NCBI GenBank assembly: GCA_938017655.1
Contig: CALIJO010000020.1
Location: 1-10,392, forward strand
DNA length: 10,392 nt
Direction: 5' to 3'
DNA from: an uncultured Candidatus Saccharibacteria bacterium
GTDB taxonomy: Bacteria > Patescibacteriota > Saccharimonadia > Saccharimonadales > Saccharimonadaceae
Positions within the stretch are counted from its first letter, which is position 1, and each line of letters begins with the position of its first letter. The notes beneath the pieces were generated by a model that worked only from the letters and a program-made list of their open reading frames with translations, did not search any database and was not told the DNA's origin. The position numbers and the translations under genes were made by a program. Below are positions 1 to 6,800 of the stretch, one piece after another.

Positions 1-156
1 GAGCTACCTTATTTTTATGCAAGATTTTGTTGCAAAGGTGCTGAGCTATTACGAACTATTGACATGTACTATAGTTTATGCCAATATATTAATATATTTG
101 GTAAACAAATATAGATACCAAATAGGCACATTAAGGCATTTAGTTTTTCTATTGGA

Positions 157-165
157 TGCTTTATT
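157..165 (+). promoter_or_regulatory. Candidate extended -10 for the 200-679 gene
   Basis: A TGC followed by TTTATT resembles the TGC-plus-AT-hexamer elements seen before two minus-strand genes in this window, and would give a leader of roughly 27 nt. There is no -35 at normal spacing. An alternative is the perfect TTGACA at 59-64, but its best -10 partner (TATATT, 85-90) is 20 nt away, which is too long for a normal sigma70 promoter. Neither is secure. Confidence 0.3.
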
Positions 166-186
166 TTGCTTTTTCGAAAAAATAAA

Positions 187-193
187 AAGGAGG
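187..193 (+). promoter_or_regulatory. Strong ribosome binding site deciding the start at 200
   Basis: AAGGAGG lies 6 nt before the ATG at 200. This is the best Shine-Dalgarno match in the left part of the window. It is the main reason for starting the gene at 200 rather than at the in-frame ATG at 17, which has no purine-rich site before it. Confidence 0.85.
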
Positions 194-199
194 ATTACC

Positions 200-679
200 A
201 TGCGTAGTCATAAAAAAGCAAAGGACTTAATTCCAAAAAAAGAGTCACTAGTCGGTATGTCCTGGTGCCTTAAGTCACTCAATGATGATGAGGATTTAGA
301 TAAGAAGATTGAAGAACGATTTGATGCTTTTGAAAAATGCGAAACACCAAAAATGGAATTCCCAGAAGGCACTGTAGTAAGACTCTTTAGTTCAAGTCAA
401 GAATTAACGGATAAGGAATTTTTCCTAATTAAACTAGAGAAAGTCGAGATGCCAAAAGCGAAGAAAAGAAAACTTCTAGTCGATTATCATAAACGGTTTT
501 TTAATGAAATTAGTGATTTTATTATGGGTGAAATCGATTATGTCGTAAAGCGTAAGATTTATTGTGCTACCTCTAAATCTGGGAAAAAATATTACTTGTG
601 TGCTGATTTTAATTTTAGTATTTTCAGTCGCCCTTATATCGAAGAAGACTATTTTTGTGATGATGACGAATTTTATTAA
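200..679 (+). CDS. Hypothetical 159-residue soluble protein, unrecognised
   Basis: I do not recognise this protein and assign no function. It starts at ATG 200 behind a strong AAGGAGG and ends in TAA. It is hydrophilic, without a signal peptide or membrane helix: a basic N-terminus (RSHKKAKD), an acidic stretch near residues 29-40 (NDDEDLDKKIEE), a basic middle (around 85-90, KAKKRK), and an acidic tail ending CDDDEFY. Five cysteines are scattered and do not form a zinc-binding pattern. The frame stays open to the left window edge, but those upstream codons include five ATA codons against none in the body, and rare AGA/AGG codons, so they look non-coding. It is the only plus-strand gene, converges on trigger factor, and is followed by two intrinsic terminators. 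It may be a lineage-specific or accessory gene. I am confident it is a gene, not of its role. Confidence 0.75.
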   Translation: MRSHKKAKDLIPKKESLVGMSWCLKSLNDDEDLDKKIEERFDAFEKCETPKMEFPEGTVVRLFSSSQELTDKEFFLIKLEKVEMPKAKKRKLLVDYHKRFFNEISDFIMGEIDYVVKRKIYCATSKSGKKYYLCADFNFSIFSRPYIEEDYFCDDDEFY

Positions 680-690
680 ATGTTTACCGA

Positions 691-720
691 GCCCCGCTCT
701 GATGGCGGGGTTCTTTTTTT
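691..720 (+). terminator. Intrinsic terminator of the 200-679 gene
   Basis: CCCCGC (692-697) pairs with GCGGGG (705-710) around a 7-nt loop, extendable by a G-U pair, and is followed directly by TTCTTTTTTT. The stop codon lies 12 nt upstream. This is a canonical rho-independent terminator. Confidence 0.88.
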
Positions 721-730
721 GGCTAAAAAT

Positions 731-759
731 AGCCCCGGTTGCGGTCGGGGTTATTTTTT
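731..759 (+). terminator. Second tandem terminator, probably bidirectional
   Basis: AGCCCCG (731-737) pairs with CGGGGTT (746-752, one G-U pair), followed by ATTTTTT on the plus strand. On the minus strand the same stem is followed by CTATTTTTAG, so it could also end trigger factor transcripts about 45 nt after the tig stop. It is a near copy of the hairpin at 691-720. Confidence 0.8.
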
Positions 760-761
760 GA

Positions 762-788
762 TTTCGAGATTAATTTTCGAGATTAATT
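762..788. repeat. 13-bp tandem repeat, two copies plus a fragment
   Basis: TTTCGAGATTAATT occurs at 762-775 and again at 775-788, a 13-bp period, with a third partial TTTCGA at 787-792. It lies in the 3' untranslated region of trigger factor, between its stop and the shared terminator. No role is apparent; replication slippage is the simple explanation. Confidence 0.7.
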
Positions 789-795
789 TCGAACT

Positions 796-2076
796 TTACT
801 TAGAATTTTCTTGCACGAGGAAGTTCAAGGTTTTCTCGATAGTGAGACGATTCTTGATGTCTTGGCGGACATTGGGATCCTTCAAGCTTTCGAGAGCTTC
901 TTTGGATTTCTTGTAAACTTCTTTAAGCTCATTAATCTTAGCCTCGACAATTTCGTCTTCAACTTCGATTTTTTGATCACGAGCGAGAATTTGGAGCACA
1001 AGAGAAGCCTTGACACGCTTTTCGGCGAGAGTTTTCACATCTTTCAACCATGATTCTTCAGTTTGACCGCTCTGCTTGAGGTAATCTTCGAGAGTGAAAC
1101 CTTGAGCCATGGCATTTTGTTCCATATCTTGGCGGATGAAGCGGATTTGATCTTCGATTAGAATAGCTGGAGCTTCGACCTTGCTAGATTTTATGAGAGC
1201 TTCGACGAGGTCATCCTTAAATTTCTCATCAGCCTTGACGCGGTTCTGTTCGGTGAGATTTTTCTCAATATCAGCCTTCAAAGCATCAAAAGTTTCGAAT
1301 GGACCACATTTTTTGGCAAATTCATCATCGAGTTCTGGAAGCTTAAATTCATTGATTTGCTTAACGAGAACGTTAAAAACGGTTTTCTTGCCGGCAAGAT
1401 TTTCCGCGTGATAATCTTTAGGGAAGGTAAGTTCGAGGTCGAAGCGGTCACCAGTTTCGTGGCCAACGATTCCCTCTTCAAAACCTGGAATAAAGGCATG
1501 AGAACCGAGTTTTAACTTGAAATCTTTGGCGGCACCACCTTCGAATTTCACGCCATTGAGGGATCCTTCGAAGTCGATCACTACTTCGTCACCCATCTTA
1601 GCAGCACGTTTGACTGGAGCCTTTTCAGCATAAGCTTCACGTACACGAGAGATGACATCCATAATATCGTCTTCTTTGACGGCGATATCTTCGCGTTTAA
1701 CTTTCAATTTCTTGAAATCGCCAAGCTTGATGTCTGGCAAAATATCAGCTTCAGCCCTGTATTCGAGGGTTTCATCGGGGACAAATTTGGTAATTTCCAC
1801 ATTAGGAATCATCAATGGAGCCTTCTTAGCCTCTGAAAAAGCGAGCGGTACAGTGCGACGAACGGCGATGTCGGCAGTGGAAGAAGCGAGGGCGTTAGGA
1901 TTGATATGCTTTTCAGCAATTTCGGCAGGAACCTTACCCTTACGGAAGCCCTGAACATTAACTTCCTTAGCAAGACGAGCCACAGCCTGTTCTTTAGCAG
2001 TCTGCAAATCATTCTTATCTAGAGTAACGGTAATTTCCACCTTAGTCTCAGATATATTCTTTATAGTAACTTTCAT
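796..2076 (-). CDS. tig: Trigger factor, ribosome-associated chaperone
   Basis: Trigger factor binds ribosomal protein L23 at the exit tunnel and shields nascent chains; its middle domain is an FKBP-type peptidyl-prolyl isomerase. At 426 residues it matches the usual length (about 430). The N-terminal ribosome-binding domain carries the signature loop GFRKGKVP at 43-50. The FKBP domain spans about 161-240 (starting GDEVVIDFEG, with the PGFEEGIVG turn near 197-205). The helical substrate-cradling C-domain fills 241-426. All three domains are intact. The start is fixed by family alignment, since MKVTIKNISETKVEITVTL is the normal first strand. An extended -10 ends only 6 nt before the ATG, so the mRNA is predicted to be leaderless. 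It lies downstream of the FAD oxidase on the same strand with its own promoter. In E. coli tig neighbours clpPX; here it does not. Confidence 0.96.
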   Translation of the reverse strand: MKVTIKNISETKVEITVTLDKNDLQTAKEQAVARLAKEVNVQGFRKGKVPAEIAEKHINPNALASSTADIAVRRTVPLAFSEAKKAPLMIPNVEITKFVPDETLEYRAEADILPDIKLGDFKKLKVKREDIAVKEDDIMDVISRVREAYAEKAPVKRAAKMGDEVVIDFEGSLNGVKFEGGAAKDFKLKLGSHAFIPGFEEGIVGHETGDRFDLELTFPKDYHAENLAGKKTVFNVLVKQINEFKLPELDDEFAKKCGPFETFDALKADIEKNLTEQNRVKADEKFKDDLVEALIKSSKVEAPAILIEDQIRFIRQDMEQNAMAQGFTLEDYLKQSGQTEESWLKDVKTLAEKRVKASLVLQILARDQKIEVEDEIVEAKINELKEVYKKSKEALESLKDPNVRQDIKNRLTIEKTLNFLVQENSK

Positions 2077-2082
2077 GCCCTA

Positions 2083-2091
2083 ATTATAACA
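2083..2091 (-). promoter_or_regulatory. Extended -10 promoter of tig (leaderless)
   Basis: Read on the minus strand, TGTTATAAT is a perfect extended -10 (TG, one base, TATAAT). Only 6 nt (TAGGGC) separate it from the tig ATG, so a transcription start about 7 nt downstream falls on the A of the start codon. There is no TTGACA-like -35 at 16-18 nt, as expected for an extended -10 promoter. Confidence 0.75.
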
Positions 2092-2121
2092 TATCGAGAG
2101 ATAGTTATATTTACAACATTT

Positions 2122-2140
2122 GCTGTGGAAAACCACAAGC
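2122..2140 (-). repeat. Hairpin directly after the FAD oxidase stop codon
   Basis: GC-T-TGTGG and CCACA-GC pair around a TTTT loop, with a one-base bulge, immediately after the TAA. No uridine run follows, so it is not a canonical terminator. It could still protect the 3' end of the oxidase message or weaken readthrough into tig. Confidence 0.4.
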
Positions 2141-3751
2141 TTAATACTCGATAAAACCGATCAATGGCGCTTCACGCAAATGGCGAACAAAATTAGTAAG
2201 CGTAGCGCCTTGTTTGACCCCTGGAGACATAATACCGTCTGGATCAAAGGCCTGGCGAATTTGATGATAAAATTCTTTAATCTCGTGATCAGTCCGCGCG
2301 CTAGTGATTACACTCAAAGTGCGACCTTCAGCAAAACCACCAGAAAGTGAGCCGCCTATTTCGTAAACGTTTTTGGCGTACGACTGCAAGAAGAATATGA
2401 GATTTTTGCGATTCAAAATATCCGTGAGGCCGAATTCTGGTCGAATGGAATAGAGGTCGGTGAGGAGTGAGCCAAAAATAGGTAGGCTTTGATGAAATTT
2501 TTGTTCGAGTGGCTGTAAATTGCGCAAAAAATCTGGCAATTTGGCGGCTGGGATCGAGGTTTTATCCACGATGGCAAGTTTTTCAGCCACGTCGTGACTA
2601 TTGAGGTATAATTTAAGACCAAAATTAAAATTATTAAAATCAGCTTTGTATTTTTCCTGATTGACATAGGACTTATCAGCTAAAGGTCTCAATTTTTCGA
2701 TTTCGCGGTCAATTTTCTTAATGCGGAAGAAATTTTCTGCAAAATCTAGATAAATATAAAACTTGGCAGCAGACTGGGCGGTGGCAGTATTTGATTCGAG
2801 GAGCTTTGCCTTGCGACCGAGACTCTCGAGAGTCTTAAATATGCGACCGTCATAAAGATTCATGGTGCGTGGTTCAAGCTCTTTGGCTTTTTCAGAAAAG
2901 GCAAGGGCTTGATTAATCGAAGTAAATTCAAAAACATACTGACGAGTATGATATTGAATCGGCTGAACCTTCAAAATTACTTCGGTAATTACGCCGAGCG
3001 TACCCTGAGCGCCAAAGAAAATTGGCAACACATCGAACGGCTTGTTTTCGCGATTTACCTCGGTAACCATGCGATAGCCGGAGCGATTATGGACGGATTC
3101 ACGAATTTTGGCGATTACTGCCTGATTTTTTTCGGTCAGATCGTAGACCATGGTATTAGTTTTGGCATTCTCATCATCGATTTTCGATTGTGCTAATTTG
3201 ATACCGCGTTTAGTAAGACTGGTGGATTGAAAAATTTTACCGTTCGGCAGTACTACTTCGATGCGATCGGTAAAATAATATATACTACCGTATTTTTTGG
3301 CCGCTTCGTCAATAAGGGCGGTAGAAATTAAACTACCAATAGTTTGCTTTCTGAAAGCCACGACGGGTAGTTCTAATCCAAACAAGGCCAATGCATCATT
3401 AAGTTCACCTAGCGTAATGCCAGCCTTGACCCGAACTAGACTTTCACGGGTATCAATTTCTTCGATGGTATTGAATTTTTCCATGGAAATCAGTAGTCCG
3501 TCGGTCAGATCGGCGCCAGTAGTGTCGAGACCTGCGCCACGTACACCAATCGGAAGTTTATAGCCCTTTTTGGCTAATTTAGCACTGAAGCGCAAGATGA
3601 ATTGGATATCTTCCGCAGTTTTTGGGATGCAAAGAAAGCGTGGCATCATTTCCAGCACACTCATATCGCGTGAATAAGCTGCAAGAATCTCTGGCTTGTC
3701 CGTAACCAGACCAGAAATATGCGCATTCAAAAACTTCGCAAGTTTATTCAT
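2141..3751 (-). CDS. FAD-linked oxidase, GlcD / D-lactate dehydrogenase type
   Basis: This is a flavoprotein of the FAD_binding_4 (PCMH-fold) family, which oxidises 2-hydroxy acids or related substrates; the substrate here is unknown. Counting from ATG 3751 (536 residues), the FAD domain spans about 40-265: a pyrophosphate-binding loop GVRGAGLDTTG (69-79), KQTIGSLISTALI (135-147), KYGSIYYFTDRIEVVLPNGK (153-172), and FFGAQGTLGVITEVILKV (246-263). The cap and C-terminal domain follow, ending with FDPDGIMSPGVK (502-513), equivalent to the usual DPxGxxNPGK. The common ISGEHGxGR segment is instead SLSGGFAEGR (468-477), so the usual E-H-G triplet is missing. There is no cysteine-rich Fe-S domain. 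GTG at 3757 is a possible alternative start; ATG 3751 has better spacing to the weak AAAAAGGGTGG. It has its own extended -10 downstream of dnaE. Confidence 0.85.
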   Translation of the reverse strand: MNKLAKFLNAHISGLVTDKPEILAAYSRDMSVLEMMPRFLCIPKTAEDIQFILRFSAKLAKKGYKLPIGVRGAGLDTTGADLTDGLLISMEKFNTIEEIDTRESLVRVKAGITLGELNDALALFGLELPVVAFRKQTIGSLISTALIDEAAKKYGSIYYFTDRIEVVLPNGKIFQSTSLTKRGIKLAQSKIDDENAKTNTMVYDLTEKNQAVIAKIRESVHNRSGYRMVTEVNRENKPFDVLPIFFGAQGTLGVITEVILKVQPIQYHTRQYVFEFTSINQALAFSEKAKELEPRTMNLYDGRIFKTLESLGRKAKLLESNTATAQSAAKFYIYLDFAENFFRIKKIDREIEKLRPLADKSYVNQEKYKADFNNFNFGLKLYLNSHDVAEKLAIVDKTSIPAAKLPDFLRNLQPLEQKFHQSLPIFGSLLTDLYSIRPEFGLTDILNRKNLIFFLQSYAKNVYEIGGSLSGGFAEGRTLSVITSARTDHEIKEFYHQIRQAFDPDGIMSPGVKQGATLTNFVRHLREAPLIGFIEY

Positions 3752-3774
3752 GACCACCCTTTTTCATTAGTATT

Positions 3775-3785
3775 ATTTTAGCATA
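3775..3785 (-). promoter_or_regulatory. Extended -10 promoter of the FAD oxidase
   Basis: The minus strand reads TATGCTAAAAT (TG, C, TAAAAT), identical over 11 bases to the element before the YtxG-like gene (8528-8538). The predicted start is near 3767-3768, giving a leader of about 16 nt. No -35 hexamer is visible at normal spacing. Confidence 0.65.
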
Positions 3786-3800
3786 GGCTTTTTAATTTTT

Positions 3801-3838
3801 GTAGTTGAATTATTCGATTAATCTGGTTTAGTAACTAC
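3801..3838. repeat. Inverted repeat in the dnaE to FAD oxidase gap
   Basis: GTAGTT (3801-3806) is complementary to AACTAC (3833-3838), enclosing 26 nt of AT-rich sequence. The right arm touches the dnaE stop codon. No uridine tract follows on the minus strand, so I do not call it a terminator. No other dnaE terminator is visible in the 86-nt gap. Confidence 0.3.
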
Positions 3839-6800
3839 TATTTTAGAACTACAGAATTTTCACCGACTAATTCCTTTAAGCCGGAGATTAGTTCTGGACT
3901 AGCCTCAATGCGGAATGGCATGCGGAGCGGTTTTTTAATTTCACCGTCTTTAAGTACGAGAATAATTTCCGAAAAACCTGGCGACTCATCACAAAGTTCA
4001 CGAATCGAAGTGAGCGTGGCAGTGTTTTGGGGATTTTCCACCAGAACGAAGAGCTTAAGGCTGCGCGGATCGGCTTCTGGCGCGATGATACGCTTCGGAG
4101 CCTCGGATTCTTCCGATGTGGCGGTTTTAGTAGAACCTGCGGTGTCAGACTTGGCGTTCTCAGATTTTGTAGAATCAGATTTAACAAAAGCGGATTTAGT
4201 GGAATCAGACTTAGCGGAAGCAGTTTTCGCGGCTGCAGGCTTGGTTGACTTAGAGATAGTAGAGTTTGACTTAGTATCAGATGTGGATTTATCAGAATCG
4301 CTTTTTTTGGCGGCCGGCTTTGAAATCGTGACAGTTGGAACATCAGTAGACTTTGGCTTGGCGGTTTCTTCGCCAGCTGGCTTACGACGGTGGAACTCCT
4401 TTTTCGGGGCTTCCGCTGGATCAGCTAGATGCGTACCAGTAGATTCGTAGGAAGAGAGTTTATCATCAGAAAGAACAGAGATGGAATCGGCAATAATCTT
4501 CACGTCAGAGGTAATATTGCCATCCTTATCTTTGGCGTTAATACGGCCAGTAACCTTAATCACATTATCGATCGCGAGACGGTCACTATATTCTTCGTAG
4601 GTTTTCGGGAAAACCAGAAATTCAAGCTCAGACGTCTTGCTTTCGATTTTCACGAAGGCCATTTTGGTATTGGATTTAGTGAGAATGGTACGAATATTGG
4701 TAATAATACCCCCAACAATCACTTGTTTGCCGTCATTTTCCGGAGTAACTAGGGTAAACGGATGGGTTTGCTCTTCGAAATAAGTATCGTATTTATCTAG
4801 TGGATGAGCGGAAAGATAGAGACCCATCAGATCGCGTTCCCAGAGAAGTTGGTCTTTTTCGGAGACTTGGGTAGGTGATGGCTGAATCACTGGTTCTGGA
4901 ATCGATCCAGCGTCACCCATCATCCCGAAGAGGTCAGTTTGACCAGAGGCTTTGTCTTTTTGGACTTTGGCGCCATAAGCCTGAATGTCTTCAAGATTAA
5001 AAAGAAGATCGGTACGATTATGGAAGCGGTCGAAAGCACCGGTCTTAATAGCAGATTCCCAAGATTTTTTATTAAACTTGGAACCATCGACACGAGCCGC
5101 AAAATCACAAACCGACTTGAATGGACCGTTTTTATCACGTTCCGGAATGACGATTTCTTCGACCAAGGCCTTACCCATACTTTTAATCGCGGCTAACCCG
5201 AAACGAATGGTGTTTTCTCCACCAACAATAGCGAAGTCAGAATAAGACTGATTAATGTCTGGACCTAACACCTTAATACCCATGCGCTTGCATTCAGCAA
5301 TCTCAATCGCCAAACGATCGGTCCAGCGCATATCAGAAGTCATAAGCGCAGCCATGAAGGCGTCTGGATAATGCGCCTTGAGGTAGGCCGTCCAATAAGC
5401 TACTAGAGCATAACACGCGGCGTGAGACTTATTAAAACAGTAGTTAGCGAAGTCGAGTAACTGCGACCAGAAAGTTTCCGCCTGCTCCTCAGTAGCACCA
5501 CCAACTTCTTGAGCCCCTTTAATAAACTCCGGCTTCACCTTATTCATGAGGTCGACTTTCTTTTTACCCACCGCCTTACGAAGCGTATCCGCCTGACCAC
5601 CGGTAAAGCCACACCATTCCTTGGAGATCTGCATGAACTGCTCCTGATAAATCAAAATACCGTAGGTAGACTTCAAGGCATTCTCGAGACCAGAATGAAG
5701 ATAGGTAATCGGTTCTTCCCCATGTTTACGACGAATAAAGGAATCAATAAACTGCATCGGGCCCGGACGATAAAGGGCCACCATAGCGATAATATCTTCA
5801 AAACTACTGGCGCGAAGGTCTTTCAAATAGCGCTTCATGCCGGCAGATTCTAGCTGGAAGACACCAGTGGTTTCGGCGCGTTGTAAAAGTTCATAAGATT
5901 TTTGGTCATCGAGCGGAATACTATAGAGATCAACGTCATCGTGATACACCTTACGAATCATACGCAAGGCATTATTAATCACCGAAAGGTTAGAAAGACC
6001 CAAAAAGTCCATCTTAAGTAGACCTAATTCCTCAACCTGAGTCGAAGGATACTGGGTAGCCAGTGGGCCCTTGGCGGAAACTTCAAGTGGCAAGAATTTG
6101 ACTAATTCATCTGGCGCAATCACCACACCACAAGCGTGAACACCGTGAGAACGGATGGTGCCCTCGAGCTTGGAAGCGTAATCAATTACGCGCTTAGCGA
6201 CCGGATTATGTTCATATTCATGCTTGAGGTCAGGAGCGGTTTTGATAGCGTCGGTTAATTTGACATGGTGACCCATCACGGGGTCTGGCACAAGCTTGGC
6301 GATACGGTCAGCCTCGGCATAGGGCACTTCAAGTACACGCGCCACGTCACGTACGGCGTTTTTGGCCATCATTTTACCAAACGTCACAATGTTCGCCACG
6401 CGACCTTTACCATATTTTTCCGTACAATACTCAATTACCTCGTCGCGACGAGTATCCTGGATGTCAGTATCAATATCCGGCATGGAAACACGGTCTGGGT
6501 TCAAGAAACGCTCGAAAAGGAGGCCATATTTCATCGGGTCAAGCTCGGTAATACGCAAAGCGTAAGCCAAAATAGAACCAGCAGCCGAACCACGACCTGG
6601 ACCATAAATAATACGCTTGGTCTTACCCCACATAATGAAATCTTGCACGATCAAGAAGTAACCATTGTATCCCATACGGTCAACGACGCTTAATTCATAA
6701 TCGATACGTTCAAGAATTTCTGGAGGCAATACTTTTCGACACTCTTCGACCGACCAATCTTGTACCTCTTCCTGAGTTTTACCGCCATAGCGAAAAGCCA

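Noticed and set aside
17..199. Hydrophobic N-terminal extension of the 200-679 gene from ATG 17
   Set aside because: No ribosome binding site before 17, rare codons (ATA, AGA, AGG) concentrated there, and a strong AAGGAGG directly before ATG 200. Kept only as a finding because the frame is open to the window edge.
3908..4450. 180-codon open frame on the plus strand opposite dnaE
   Set aside because: It mirrors the Ser/Lys/Thr-rich linker of dnaE, whose codons rarely give stops on the other strand. It has no ribosome binding site and its translation is low-complexity.
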